Source of the DNA: Colletotrichum lupini
Lineage: Eukaryota; Ascomycota; Sordariomycetes; Glomerellales; Glomerellaceae
Direction of reading: 5' to 3'
DNA: 64,000 nucleotides
NCBI RefSeq assembly: GCF_023278565.1
Contig: NC_064677.1
Span: 5,580,001-5,644,000, forward strand
The notes beneath the pieces were generated by a model. It did no database searches. It worked only from the letters and a program-made list of their open reading frames with translations, and was not told the DNA's origin. This document shows positions 35,268-47,738 of the stretch, one piece after another. Position 1 is the stretch's first letter, and every line of letters starts with the position of its first letter. A program made the position numbers and the translations under genes.

Positions 35268-36528
35268 TTGTTCCGCGCGTCTCAACTGTGTGTGACAGGT
35301 TGAACAGCGTTTGAAGCCTGGAAGACCAGTCACGACAAAATGGTGCGAAAAGGAAGTGTGCGGAACGGGCTGTAGTGTTGATGGATTGAAGGTTCTTTTA
35401 GCGAGCCTGGCTGTGAGTACATCAAGCAGAATTCAAACCTGAGAATGAGGCGTGGTCTGGTGTGAGGCTAGTCGAATTCAACTTCTGCTACTTGCTGCGC
35501 TTCTTTCCGTTCTTCACTTGGAACCTTATAATCACGGATACATCTGAGTTCGGTTACATGAGCCTTAGTCCGCGATGCCGTGCAGCCCCACTCCGGCTCC
35601 GGCCCAGATCCGCGGGCCGGAGCGACATCGGAGGTGGCCTCAAATTCACAATCGCTTGAACCATGCATGCCTTTTTTCTTCTTCCTTTTTTCAAGTGATG
35701 AGTTCCTGTTTGAGACCATTTCCGTTGCCTTTGAGTACGAATGAACTGTTGGCGGCATTCACTCAAACAATACAAACGTCGAACCGAGCCTGTATCTGGC
35801 CAGCGGGCCTATGCCTCCAAGTGGTAGACTTTGAGAGCTTACCACTTGGAGAGATGAAACCGCCTAATTGTAACAAGACGATTCTCACGGTGCTATATGC
35901 CTGGTCGGAGGGGCAATATTTCGCTGAGAGATGAGAGCTCAACTGAGCAGGCCTTACAGAAAATCGGCTTCGTTGTAATCACCTAGAGGCTTTCAGTGTC
36001 AAACAGTTTCTTCACATGCCGTCGATACACTTTGAAGTTCCCTTTCCGAGGTTACACTGAGGCTATCGTTGTACTTGAGCCAGGTCATTATTCAACATAA
36101 ATGAACGAGAGGCAAATCAGCCAAACTGACATGTACGCCTTTTGGCTGGTTGTGGCCGTTGTGACTAGGATTTCCCGCAGTGGTAGGGCGTGGCTCTAAC
36201 CAGACCTGGGTACTTGTTAACCCCGCTGTGGGATGTCCCACTCAGCCCCGCGAATCTGCTATGAGGCCCCCCACGTCAAGTCGAGTCTTTTTCAGCTTCA
36301 CTTGCTTCTATTACTTCAGATAGCCATTTGTCACACTTCTCATAAGGACTCAGAAGTCCAGTTCTCGGCCGTACTCAGAAAGTTTGAGTGTTGGTGTCCT
36401 AGCTGAAACGCAAGTCACCGAGCCACTCACTACTACCATCTCATCTCACCACCTGAGAAACAGCCTTAATTTCATCTACAAACTTATCCTTCATTGTCAC
36501 TCAATCACTTTCACCTGCGCAGCCTAAC
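35268..36528. other. Intergenic, no gene seen
   Basis: 1.26 kb between two plus-strand genes. Frames at 35462-35934 overlap on both strands and lack motifs. The last 100 bp before 36529 are pyrimidine-rich, typical of a fungal leader. Confidence 0.55.
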
Positions 36529-37593
36529 ATGGCCGACCTCATTGTAACCCAACACGGGTCCGAAAAGGAAATCAAGTTCGCCTCCTCAACACCCGCCCAG
36601 CGTGAGGCCGCATGGCGCCTCAACGGCGTCTCGTGGGCCCCTCCAATGTCCCTTGAGAACTACATGGCCCGCGAAGTCGCGCTCTCTAAGACGGCCCTTT
36701 CATCTCAGTGCAACTACTACGTCCTCTTCAACCCGGCCGACCCCGAACACATCATCTCATCCTGCGAAGCAACCGCGAAGACCCTCCTTGTCCGCGATGC
36801 CTCCTCTTCGACCCCCCGCGAGGAAAAAGCCTACGCCATCGCCTCCGTTTACACTAACCCGACCTACCGCAGCCACGGCATGGCAACGCGGCTACTAAAC
36901 AGCCTAAAGGAAGCCATGGACGCCGACTCCAAAGCCAGCGCGCTCTACAGCGACATTGGTCTCACGTACTACGCCCGCCTCGGCTGGGCCGTCTACCCGT
37001 CACTCCAAGTCTCCCTCATCCCGGACGATGCTTCAGTCCTACGCAAGCCCGACGGTGTGCGATACCTCGAGGAAAGCGATGTCCCCGCCTACTGCGAAAA
37101 GGACGTCGAGCTCCTAAAGAAGAAGCTTGCGAACCTTCCGGAGGACGGAAAGACGCACGTCGCCTTCGCGCCCTCGGCCCACCAGATGCTCTGGCACTTT
37201 ACGCGAGACGGCTTCATGGCCAAGCAGCTCGCCGGTCGCGAGATTACGCACCGCGGGGCGGCTACCGTTGACGGTAAGGCGTGGGTGTACTGGGACCACG
37301 ACTTCCGCGAGAAGAAGCTCAAGCTCCTCCGCGTGGCTGGTGACCCGGAGGCCGACGTGACCGCGCTGCTGCAGGCTGCGGTGATTGAGGCCGCCGAATG
37401 GGGGCTCGCCAAGGTGCTGGTCTGGAACCCTGATGAGGGCGTCTCGGCTTCAGCCAAGAGGGTGAGTGACAGGACTGAGGGTGCCGTGCGGGTCGTCTTT
37501 GACGAGAGACTCGATGGCAGCATTCCCAGTCTGCGGTGGAAGGGCGAGGGTGAGGTCGTGTGGGAGGATAATGAGTATTATGCGTGGTGCTAG
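36529..37593 (+). CDS. GNAT-family N-acetyltransferase, LYC1-like
   Basis: Intronless, 354 residues. The acetyl-CoA-binding loop is in YTNPTYRSHGMATRLLNSLK (about 109-128), with RSHGMA as the R-x-x-G-x-A element, and a strand/helix end ALYSDIGLTYYARLGWAVYP follows. The two-part layout (GNAT fold then a long C-terminal region with WVYWDHDF) and length resemble the yeast lysine N6-acetyltransferase LYC1 group, which acetylates free lysine during its catabolism. The family call is firm; the substrate is inferred from remembered resemblance only. It ends 93 bp from the 3' end of the convergent NLR-like gene. Confidence 0.75.
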   Translation: MADLIVTQHGSEKEIKFASSTPAQREAAWRLNGVSWAPPMSLENYMAREVALSKTALSSQCNYYVLFNPADPEHIISSCEATAKTLLVRDASSSTPREEKAYAIASVYTNPTYRSHGMATRLLNSLKEAMDADSKASALYSDIGLTYYARLGWAVYPSLQVSLIPDDASVLRKPDGVRYLEESDVPAYCEKDVELLKKKLANLPEDGKTHVAFAPSAHQMLWHFTRDGFMAKQLAGREITHRGAATVDGKAWVYWDHDFREKKLKLLRVAGDPEADVTALLQAAVIEAAEWGLAKVLVWNPDEGVSASAKRVSDRTEGAVRVVFDERLDGSIPSLRWKGEGEVVWEDNEYYAWC

Positions 37594-37686
37594 ATGGCTA
37601 TGGGAAAGCATATCATTGATGATCTCATTAAGTTGCGGTTTCTCCATAGATACTCAAGAGTTTTGGATGCCAACACAAAGATCATT

Positions 37687-40277
37687 CTACTCTTCCGTCT
37701 CTTGCAACGCCAGCGCTTTGATCAAACCGCCAAATCCGATTTCAATGGCATTCGTCATCCTATCAGCGACCAATTCCTGGTTTCCAGAAAACGAACCCTT
37801 CCACCGCCCGCCCTTGCCAAAGTATACATCGACGAGAGGGAAAGACAAGCCTTTCGCGCTTTCCTTTCCTCCCGAGCCTTCATTGCGATAGTCTTCAAGC
37901 ATCGCAGCCATCAGTTTCTCTACATTCTCACAAAACATCTCAGCCGTCCCTGGCTTTATGGCTTCTTGCACATCGACCCATATTGCCTCCCGCTGCGCAA
38001 ACGTTAGTTGCGAGCCAAGCTCCTCGTCTTGCTCAAATACCAGCAAAGACAACTTGCCCTCGAGCCGCTTTTTCCTTTCGGGAGGGAGATGAATGTCGAC
38101 AATGTCGATGTGCCGCTGGATCTGCTCTCGCATGCAGTTCATCGACCAGGTGGCCGCTGTCCACTTTCCGACCACAGTGACCCATCGTTCGATTTCAGTC
38201 TCTGAAAAGAACGACTGACTTCTGACCGGCGCTTCTCGGGCGGCTCTTTCAGCCGCGTCGTGTATCTTTTCTATGACTTGCGTGAGAGCAATACCAATGA
38301 CGGCGTATCGTACTTCCCGCCAGACGGTCTCCCACAGAAGGCTCCGGATAGTGTCCGAAATCTTCCGCTCAGGATTTATTTCCAGTAGCAGCACGTGGTG
38401 CATCGCGTCCGTTGTCGTGAGTCGCGGGTGAACATCGTACTTGTCATCGAGATTTACGACATCATCCGTTCTTGCAAAGTTGTCATTGAAAGGATGGATG
38501 AGCGTCACATTGACAGGCGGCCCCTTCCAATTCTTCGCCATCCGTACAAATTTACCGACAATGGCAAACTCCTGCTTCCCGACGGATCCGATGGTGATGT
38601 AAATCATGCAACCTTCGAGGACCCTTGTAAGGTAAGAAAAGAAGTTCCAGAGGGACGCCACACTGTTGTTGGCCTCCTTGAACTGGTCCAAGTCGATCCC
38701 GGCGTCAATCATGACCTCTGTCTTCTGGACGAGGATCTGGTCCACGAGTGACGCTATCGCTGACTGTGCTGTCATCCCGCGCGTCCAGATCAAATACGCC
38801 GAAGGGACGTGCGACGCAAACTTGCGCTGCTGCTTCTTCCAAACCAATGCGTGCTGCGGATCCGGGGCGTCGCACTCTGCCTGTATAACTTTTGTCTCAT
38901 GGGAATATCCCGACGGAACATGTTTCTGCTCCATGCTGAACCATTCGATCCACGCTTTTGACGTGGTGACCTCGTATGTGGCTTGCAGCTCCTGGTGGAA
39001 TCCGGCTTGGACTTCGAAATTCTTGAATAGATTCTTCCGTATCGCTTGGAAGAGTTCTGCTGTAGGGTTTTCGGCGACGGCTAGGACAAGTTAGCAGGAT
39101 AGCTCCGTTCCCACAACGTCACCTTACGTACATTTGAAAGCCTGGCGCATCGTATGCCTTTGAAGCGGCAGTACAGTCCGGTATCTATCTATGGCGTGGT
39201 TTACCATTGCCTGCCTGATATGGAAACATAGCTCTGCGTCCCCGCGGATGTCTCGTTGTGTCTTCTTCATCTTCGCCACTAGTTCTCCATATCTGATCTC
39301 AAAGGGTTGTAAAAAGGTCGTCATCGCGCGCTCTGTACTTTGGTAAGTAGTTGGAAAGTCATCTAAAGTACTTAGCTGGACAACTAACTGAGAATACTTT
39401 TCTCTGCATTCTTCGCATCTCTTATGACCTTGTCCAGAAACTCAACGATCGCCGCATATAGTTCGGACGAGAACTCAAGCATTCGCGGAGTCGGGTACAG
39501 TGCAATGTACCCTCGTATCCTTTCCAGGTCCCGCCCAATGTCAATCATCACATCGATGACTTTGGAGAGAACGTTTGAGTTGTTCTTCGTCACCTATTTT
39601 TCCGGTGAACAGATGTCATCTGCAGAAAGTGGTGATCTCCTACCAGTAGTACAAACTTCAGACCGCCCCAGATCAACGGTAGACCTGAGAACTCTGCTTG
39701 TGACAGAATATCAAAGACTCCCTGGTAATGATCCAAGCACTCGATAAGTTTCTTCGTCTTTCCCTCCCCTAGCTTCGCCTCTCTAGTCCGTTGTATGTCC
39801 CAAGCAATCCGATGAAGATCTGCTTTGGGGTCACTCTGCTTGCTAACGGTACTCTGGGATAGAACTGTGGCAACTTCATCCTTATTGAGATGAGATTGAA
39901 GTGAATTTACGGCGTTTCTGTACGCTATCTCGGCTTTTCTGTGATGTCTCTCAGCCAGTACTCCTTGCCAAACCGCTGACAACAATGCAGTTCTTTCAAC
40001 GGAAGAGCCCGAGTTTCCAACACATAGCCGCCTCCTCGGAGCAAACTTACTCGAATGTTATGCAATCAGCTCCTCCCTCATCTTCTGTCGCATCATCAGA
40101 GAAGCGCCGAAAGACCTCGTTATGGGGTTCCCAGCCGATCATTGGGCTCGATTTACTCTTCGGGCTCCCGTCATCGCGGCTCCAAGATGGCGTCCGAAAA
40201 ACGACGCTGGTGTTCAAGGAGGGAAATCGATACATGTCGCCGGAGCATGTCGGCAAAGCTTGAGAACCAGTTCCCAA
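37687..40277 (-). CDS. NLR-like protein with helical N-domain and degenerate NTPase region
   Basis: Five exons on the minus strand: 40277-40051, 39992-39644, 39593-39398, 39332-39132 and 39080-37687, 788 residues; every junction keeps frame. The helical stretch LIECLDHYQGVFDIL...LIWGGLKFVLLVTKNN (about 155-200) resembles the DUF7708-type N-terminal domain of fungal NACHT/STAND proteins. About residues 400-490 follow the layout of their NTPase (SAYLIWTRGMTAQSAIASLV, then LEGCMIYITIGSVGK where Walker B normally sits), but there is no Walker A GxxxxGK and no acidic Walker B. The C-terminal 300 residues contain no recognisable repeats. Function unknown; intact fungal relatives act in self/non-self recognition. 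The first exon is the least certain part, and the intron-1 acceptor is a bare AAG. Confidence 0.7.
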
Positions 40278-41974
40278 AGGTAACGAAAGTTCTCCAAGAG
40301 GTTGATAGGCTAGCGGCGTACTGTGTATTTAGAACCTTCATTGGCTGACTGCCTAGGATGCAATAGCTGAAATTCCATTGAGACTTTTGATCCTTTTGAA
40401 GATCACCAGTGAGAGACTCGATACGATGAACCCCTAGACCTCCTTTACACCAGAGTTAATAGTAGAGTACCACCACGACTATTCAGGGGGAACCTCGGAG
40501 ACCTTGACAGGGCCCTCTGACTACATCTGTTTCCCTCTGATTCACGTCTGCAGAACCTGGGGGATCACGAGGCGAGGGTGATGAGACAGAAAGGAGAGGG
40601 TAAGCTTATAAAAATTGCTTGTTTTCTCAAGGCCGCCAATCAGTGTGAGCGCAGCTTCCGCGTTTTCCTTGGTGGCGCCGGCTTGTGTCACGAACAGGAA
40701 CCATGCCTTTTCGTGCTGAGGCTGGTGCTTTTCGACTGCTGAGGCCTCTGACCATGGACTATCGGCGGTCTGGACGCAACAGGAGACACAATATGAGGTC
40801 GTATTCCCAGCTGAGGGCTGATTGTGTTACCAACTACCATCATTCACGATAGGCTTTCCGAGGAAGACCTTGGAGACGAGCTCCAACGCCTACACTGAGA
40901 CGTGTTTCTGACCTCGATTCTTTTCCCGACACGATACTAGTAAGAGGAATGTGACGCCATCCGCCACTATTCACACAGCATGCAAGGATGCCGATATTTT
41001 CGAGTATTGGATGGCTAAGTAAGCGGTTGACAAACTGGAATGCTGGTTAATGCGCCTCTTGGCTGTCAGCTTGCTTGAAACTACTACGATAGTTACGATC
41101 ATCGTAGTACGCTTTTCATAGCGTGATTCTCAATGAGTATGGAAACAACATGAACTTGAAATAGTAGTAATAGCAGTAGCAGTGATAGGAACGCTAAAAA
41201 GAGAGGTAAGGTATTGAGCAACAACCTAGTACCTATTGTGTAGGTATCCCACTTGCTCAGCTCTCCAGCCACACGACTTCGAGCTGGTTTATTGAATGTA
41301 GAAATTAGACTAGCGCATATTCCAGCCGTGACAGACTTGACAAAGCAGCGGCTTCTGCCGTCGAACTAGTATTGGCTTTCCTATGCTGGTAGAGAGGCCC
41401 ATAGGCGAGGAACGAAGTCAACAGTGAGAACTAAGTGCTCTGGGTACAAAATTACGCCAGTGATGCTATAAAGTATGTAGAGGTCGTGCCTAGTAGGCGA
41501 TGCTCACTACGTCGAAAGGCACGCTCAGGTAAGAGAGGCAGATGGACAGAAGTCATAGACTAAGGTGACCCCAATATTGGCCGTGAGTCCGAGGAGAACC
41601 CCGGGAATAGAGCTCATTTTAGCCTGTACACCAAGTGGGTCATGCGGACCGGAGCCACGCCGTGCTCGGCCCAGTTTCCAGACTGACGGACCAGTGACAG
41701 GTCGAGTGATGGACCCTGAAAACGGGGGATGCAGCAAAGCGGAGCGCCACGTGACTCTATCGCTGCGATAAGCTAATGTTGCCATCAAGGTGGTCCGTCA
41801 CAGGGGTTCGAGTCCCGGTTGCGATTTTGGGATCCAAAGAAATTAAGTGGAAGAATTGTTCGGCTCGGCGTTTACTTCAAGCAAGAAGAGGTTACGTCTC
41901 ACAAACATCACGGGTCCATGACCTAGGAACGATCTATACTTCGCCTTTTGCCCTCCGGCACCTCCCGTCAAACC
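40278..41974. other. 1.7-kb intergenic region, no gene seen
   Basis: Between divergent genes. Frames at 41525-41788 and 41565-41771 are antisense to one another and lack motifs. A tRNA-like B-box occurs near 41806 but has no full cloverleaf. Confidence 0.55.
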
Positions 41975-44322
41975 ATGTCGATACGCCGTCCCAGCGCAAG
42001 GTCCCGGGCGGACCGCGACAACACGAGTCTCCTTGCCCCCGACACGTATGACGACGACGCCTCATCCATCCACAGCACGCGAAGCGACCAGGACAGCGAC
42101 AGTGACGATGACCAATTGCAATTGCGTGCGCGGAACAGCCGCGAGCTGCGTGCCGCCGACAGTCTAGTCTTTATGGAAGAAGAGGAGATCGAGAATCTCG
42201 TAGAGGAAACACGCAAGAAAAAGGAGCTGCAACGCCGAGGATCTGGCCTCGCTGTCCCGAATCCCCTGAAGCTATTTGGTCGAGGCCCAGACGGCCAACG
42301 GCCCGGATCCAGAGATGGCTCATCCGAAAATCTCCTTGACGAAAAGGACAGACGCCAACAGCGACGTATGAGGAGGAAACAGAAGAAGGACCGGCTGCTG
42401 GAGAAGGCGACCCACGGCGAGGACGGCGAGCTGATGTACGAGATGGAAGAAGGGGCCATGAAGGAGGGGAGCTCGACCGGGGAAAGCAGCGAAAGGGACG
42501 ATAGCGACGAACTCGATCGACAGAGACTGAAGATTGTGACCAATGCGAAGACCGATAAGAGGAGGACTTGGCGCCGTTGGCTGCTCATACACAGCATGAT
42601 TGCCGTCGGTTTCGCGATCCTGTTTCTGGTGGCGTGGAAGTTGTCAATCGGCAGTAGGTCAGCACACAAGGCCGAGTTCGTCAGCAATGGCACGGCGCTC
42701 TTCGCGCCGACGACGATCATTATCAGTCTTGACGGCTTCCGCGCCGATTTTCTGCAGCGCGGGATCACACCGAGATTGAACGCTTTTGTAAAGGAGGGTG
42801 TTTCGCCAAAGTACATGCTCCCGGCTTTCCCGTCCGTCACATTCCCGAATCACTACACGCTGGCGACTGGCCTTCACCCCGAGAGTCACGGTATCGTTGG
42901 AAACACTTTCTGGGATCCGGACATGCAGGCCGAGTTCTACTATACCGACCCAGCACGCAGTCTCGATGCGAAGTGGTGGAGTGGAGAGCCGTTTTGGGTG
43001 ACAGCCGAGAGGCAGGGTATTCGTTCCGCGATCCACATGTGGCCGGGCAGTGAAGCGCACATCCTCGGTGTTGAGCCAACATTCCTCGACAAGTTCAATG
43101 GCAAAGAAGTACTAGACAACAAGGTCAGCAGGATCCTCGAGTTTCTTGACAAGCCGGGCATGGAAGACAAGACTGCCAAGGTCGAAGACATGCGCCCACA
43201 GCTCATCGCTGCCTATGTGCCCAACGTCGACGCGGACGGCCATAGATACGGACCGAACAGCACGGAGATCCGGGTTTCCATCGAGTCGGCTGATGCTATG
43301 ATGGATCAGCTCTTCCTGGCTCTCGAGCAGCGCAACCTTACCAACATTGTCAACGTCATTGTCGTATCCGATCACGGCATGGCCACAACAGATACGGCGC
43401 GCCTGCTTCAGCTTGAGGACCTCGTTGACACCTCCAAGATTGAGCATACCGACGGCTGGCCGCTATACGGTCTTCGACCGAAGAACCCAGATGACCTTCA
43501 GGGGCTATATGATGGCTTGATCGAGAAGTCCAAGACGAACCCTAACTTTGAGGTCTACCTCCGCGACGTCAACATGCCCGAGCGCTACCACTTTTCCAAG
43601 AACAAGCGTATTGCACCCCTGTGGATCGTTCCCAAGGCTGGATGGGCTATTGTCACAAAAGAAGAGATGGATGTGGAAAAGGCGCTGAAGGATGGTACGG
43701 TCTACAACCCCCGCGGATTGCATGGATACGATCACGAGCATCCCCTCATGCGCGCCATCTTCATCGCCCGCGGACCGGCTTTCCCGCATCCGCCAAACAG
43801 CCAGATCGACAACTTTCGTAAGTGGGACCCGCAAGTGTCGTGTCATACTATGAGCTCGGACTAACGTCAGTAGAAAACATCAACGTGTACAACATCCTTT
43901 GCGATTCCGTCGGTCTTATTCCAGAGCCCAACAACGGCACTCTGCGCCTGCCGCTCACCACTATGGGTACTCACAAGTCCGAGGACACGCCCCCAGAGCC
44001 CGAGGACCCTGTGCCCCCGTACACCACTACCCAGGTCCCCGCTTCTGCCAGCACACCACCAGCGGGACAGTCGGCTACCCCTGATAAGTCCATTCAGGTG
44101 GACCCCGTTCCCCAGCCAACGCCATCCGCGCCGGCGTCAAACGATGACGAGAAAGGAGATGATGAAGAGAGCGACGGAGCCGATGAAGACGCCATGCAGA
44201 AGGGCAAGGAAGCCATGATTGGAGTTTGGGATTGGCTCAAGGATAAGTTTGGAAAGGTTTGGGACAAGATCAAGGGATCAAAGGGGAATAAGGAATCAAA
44301 AGAGAAGGATGGATCGGAATGA
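41975..44322 (+). CDS. Type II membrane nucleotide pyrophosphatase/phosphodiesterase
   Basis: Two exons, 41975-43817 and 43874-44322, 763 residues. The start is the ATG giving MSIRRPSARSRADRD; upstream in-frame sequence has no ATG. The N-terminal 200 residues are charged and cytoplasmic, with a likely coiled coil, followed by one membrane segment (about 202-221, LLIHSMIAVGFAILFLVAW). The catalytic domain then shows IIISLDGFRADFL (metal Asp), PSVTFPNHYTLATGLHPESH with the nucleophile Thr near residue 289, and VVSDHGMA (metal Asp/His). The family, NPP of yeast and ENPP of animals, splits nucleotide phosphodiester and pyrophosphate bonds outside the cytosol. After the intron (DNF to QNINVYNILCD) comes a Pro/Ser/Thr-rich acidic tail. 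It converges on the next gene. Confidence 0.92.
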
Positions 44323-44689
44323 TTTCCTGTGTAGAATTGGGTACATGATTTGGCGTTCACGGGTGGGAGGCATATTGTGGTTTTTCTTTGATACTCCCGG
44401 CGATTTTCTGTATTTTCTATAGACTGAAATCCCCCAAGGTTGTTGTTTCTTCTCTTTGCTTCCTCGTCCTAACCTTTCTTTCCGGCCAATACACTCAGTT
44501 GGCATCTTCTGTAGCTGCTCGTTTGATGTAGGTCCAGCCTCAAATTCCCAGGCCCCGCTATGAATCCCTAGCATTAGATCGGGAATTTCAGGTACGCAAT
44601 CGAGATATGACTTACCAGTGCTAGACTTCAGACTCTGAGGGTCCCCACCACGATTGAAGAAATAAACCTCATCCACCATGGGCCAGGTT
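44323..44689. other. Short intergenic region between convergent genes
   Basis: Shared 3' flank; no gene or clear terminator structure seen. Confidence 0.5.
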
Positions 44690-45253
44690 CTACTCTAGAA
44701 GTAATCCGCCTGGCTTGATCATGCTGCGCATGTTGCCCTTCACATCCGCCTTCTCGTAACCAAAGTCCACATAGTCGCGATGAATCAAGTAAGCGTCAAC
44801 CGAAGGCGTAAAATTGCGACCGACTTTCTTCACTACGATCAGTTCCGGAACATTGGTGTTAAACATCTCCCCAACTAGCATTTCATCCTCGTAGAAGGGT
44901 GACATGGGTTCACGCGTCAACTTCTTGGTCTGAACGAAGTTGGGATCGTCGTCTGTCCAATCCTTTGTGACACGGAGTCCAATGCGAAGAATCCGGGTTG
45001 GAACATCGATCTTGGAATGACCGGCAGGAAACAGATCGCTGAGACCATTAGGTGTCATCGTGAGGGGCGTGATGGTAGCCCATTCGTTGCCATAGTGTCC
45101 GTCGAACTCTTCGCTGACATGGAACCACACAAACGTATTCTTCTTGATCTCTCGAAAGAGGCGGGTGCTCGGGTGGAAGAGGAACGCGAGCGATGCCTTT
45201 TCCATCGTCCAGTCCTCCTTCAGCTGGACAGCAACAGTCCTCTCGATAGCCAT
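44690..45253 (-). CDS. Unknown protein, paralog family member 1 (187 residues)
   Basis: Intronless. I do not recognise the family. It starts MAIERTVAVQLKEDWTMEKA and shares three blocks with the next two genes: the N-terminal VQLKEDWT, a central RILRIGLRVTKDW, and IHRDYVDFGYEKAD near the C-terminus. No signal peptide, membrane segment or metal motif; it looks like a soluble beta-rich domain. Family members 1 to 3 lie on the same strand within 3.6 kb, which suggests tandem duplication. Confidence 0.65.
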   Translation of the reverse strand: MAIERTVAVQLKEDWTMEKASLAFLFHPSTRLFREIKKNTFVWFHVSEEFDGHYGNEWATITPLTMTPNGLSDLFPAGHSKIDVPTRILRIGLRVTKDWTDDDPNFVQTKKLTREPMSPFYEDEMLVGEMFNTNVPELIVVKKVGRNFTPSVDAYLIHRDYVDFGYEKADVKGNMRSMIKPGGLLLE

Positions 45254-45880
45254 AATGACAGTCGATGTTCAATTTTGATTGGATGTGGCTGCAGGCTGGT
45301 TAGACTGTGAAGACGGGATGAAGAAGCTACGTATTTACCTGTTCGAAAGTACTGGGAAGGCAGACTAGTTCTTTCGCAGTTGCTGATCTTGGGAAGAGAA
45401 TTATGTTTGCCGAGAGACAGTGGGTGGGATATTTAGAAAGTTGACAATTTGAAAAGGAGATGTCCTTTTATACTGCCCGGTAAGATGGATGTGAAGGAAG
45501 AAAGGAAGGAAGGAAGTCAAAATCCTCTTGAGGCACCCATAATACCGAAGTGTTGCTTGAAAAATTGCGTGGGGAAGGTTCGAATTGAAAAGAGACAGTT
45601 TTACAGAATTACGAAGGAGATGGAGGCCACATTAAGATGTGTATTCCAGAGATTGGTTGGCGAAGTATTCAGCAGGAAACCCATAGTGAAGGATACGTAT
45701 CTTACTCCCCATCCGTATCCTCCACATACACGCGTCTTGATCACTCCGAAAGGCTTCTGGTTACCCCTAATCCAGCGCGGCGTCCTCTCTCGGTCTTGGC
45801 TCTGGTTGAGTCTCGGACTGCAGACCAAGCAATGGTACAAATCTAGCAAACTAAACTCTACCCATGTCCAAGAATCAATA
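45254..45880. other. Intergenic spacer between paralogs 1 and 2
   Basis: Promoter side of paralog 1 and 3' side of paralog 2. A good donor (GTAAGTGATATTG) on the minus strand near 45897 may mean paralog 2 has a further exon here, but the continuation shows no resemblance to its relatives. Confidence 0.4.
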
Positions 45881-46576
45881 TCACTTACCGAGAATGTCAA
45901 CACTGACGCGCAACCAATCATTTAACTGGTTCTTGCTGGTAACAGAACCGGCTGTTTGCAAGCCATACTCGACAAAGTCGCGGGGAATAGCTTGCTTGAC
46001 ACCAGAAACCCTATAGCCCGAATGTTTACCGGCGCTAGGGTAAAGCTTCTTGATCACGTTGATATCGGGCACGTCGATGGCAAAGTGGTCGCAAACAGCT
46101 ATATCGCCGGCCTTGGAAGATTCCTTCTCAGCCTGAGTGGTATTGGTGCTAGTCTTTGTGCTAGTCTTAAGCATGATGGGCGTCATGCTGTCAAACTCCG
46201 GAACACCTGGTCCATAGACCTTGACATTTCGAATGCCGATGCGGAGGAATGGGGTGGTGACGTCGACCCTCGCGTCGACCCTGGGGAGTATGTAGGCGAG
46301 GCCAGTCTCGAGCTGCTGAACAGGCCGAATGGTGATGAGGGGGCTGTCAGATAGACCTCGCGGCTTCTGACTTAAGGCGACAGGGGCCTTGGTGCCTGCG
46401 GCAAGGCTACGAAAGGGCCTTGTGGTCGGGTGGACGAGGAAGGCGAAACTAGCACTGTATTCGGTTCATTCTTCCTTGGGCCGAACTGTTACTCGAGGAG
46501 CGATGTTCGAGGTGCTTCCTGGGTGCTTCGCGATAGGAGTTTGTTCAGGAGGAGGCTCGGAGGCGGGGGACGACAT
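45881..46576 (-). pseudogene. Unknown paralog family member 2, interrupted by a TGA
   Basis: One continuous frame from ATG at 46576 (MSSPASEPPPEQTPIAKHPG) to 45881, broken only by TGA at 46468-46466, codon 37. Paralog 1 has VQLKEDWT and paralog 3 has VVLKRDWT where this one reads VRPKEE-stop-T, so TGG to TGA is the obvious lesion. After it the frame keeps family blocks (FLVHPTTRPF, PFLRIGIRNVKVYGPGVPEF, GDIAVCDHF, IPRDFVEYGLQTAG) with no frameshift, so inactivation is probably recent. Translation might restart downstream, but the first later ATG is deep in the protein. The 3' end is uncertain because of a possible splice donor near 45897. Confidence 0.7.
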
Positions 46577-47738
46577 CCTCAATGTGTTGTTGGCATTGGT
46601 GAACGCATCCAGGGGAAGTTCTGTCGGCGGGGGACCATTTCTTCAGCGTATTGGAGTAAATATGAGACGAGAGCGCTCGCGAATGACTGTAGTGACTATG
46701 ACCGAAAGAAGCGTGGGAGATTAGAACCAGATCTAGCTTTGGAGATTTCAGATCTAGTACTTATGGGAGGAGCTCTACGGTTGCCCTACAGGCAGTCTGG
46801 TACGGAGGAGAAGCATTATCCCTTACGTTGCCTTGAGTGTCTTGGCAGATGAAAGAACGCCGATTTATGAAAGACCACAAAAAAAGAGTTCACCACTAGT
46901 GTGGCTACATCTTTTGGTGCCCATGCTGGGATTCGAACTCCGGTACTCGCTAAGCCTGTCGTCGAGTAGGCTGGTTGGCGTATAATTGATTGTCGACTTT
47001 AGTGACCTGAACCGTCGGCCTAGACGGGCGCCTGCTGGCTGGTGACGGGAATGGGTTTGAGGGGAGCTATAAAGGCTTCTTCCTATGTGTACTCCATTGA
47101 AGGTGGTGGAGGTAGGGTGTCACGTGTGGAAAGTTCGGTGGTGCCTTGCGATCGAGGTCAGTCGAAGCCTGGATGTAAGGCAACAAGGGCCCTGAGTGAG
47201 GCTCGACTGACTTCTATGCGAGCGTAGTCGAAGCTGCTCCCGGCTGTCGCCTTTGACCGCCACTCGCAGAAGAGTAGAGAAAAGCAGCAGCGTCCTACGG
47301 AACAGAGACACTATGGCCAGGCCTTTAACACATTGCAAACGCCCTTGATATTTAAATCTGAGAATAATACAACATGGCTCAATCATGTCTTGCAGGGAAG
47401 TGTAGTTTCACTGGTCATAAGCTCCTGGGAATTGTAACTATACCACAAACTGGTACTACAGAATGAGGGACCCTCGAAGCCTGGGATTCTGTTGATACAT
47501 CCTGCTCCGGAAGCCATAAGAGAAATTTCCTGCCTGGCCTGCGAATGTTTTGTTACAACTTCGCTTCTCCTGCCCCTTGAACATCCCATAGAACATGCAG
47601 TCATTACCGACTATATCGCCGTTAGCTTGCTGATCTGATTCATCAGCCCGAGAGCGCAACTAACCAAAACAGACGCAAACTAATGCCGTCCCCAGTTCCA
47701 AACATTCCGGGGTGAAATCAAAGCTTTGGGCCAAAGGT
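46577..47738. other. Intergenic between paralogs 2 and 3
   Basis: No gene seen. A fragment resembling the 3' half of a tRNA (TTCGAATCCC and genomic CCA on the minus strand) lies near 46916-46947. A short imperfect inverted repeat lies around 47153-47218. Confidence 0.5.

Noticed and set aside
41759..41826. tRNA-like sequence (GGGTTCGAGTCCC, with partly pairing ends)
   Set aside because: T stem mismatched, too short at about 68 nt, and no proper D or anticodon arm; at most a relic.
46913..46975. tRNA 3'-half-like sequence on the minus strand with TTCGAATCCC and CCA
   Set aside because: No matching 5' acceptor strand and a mispaired T stem.
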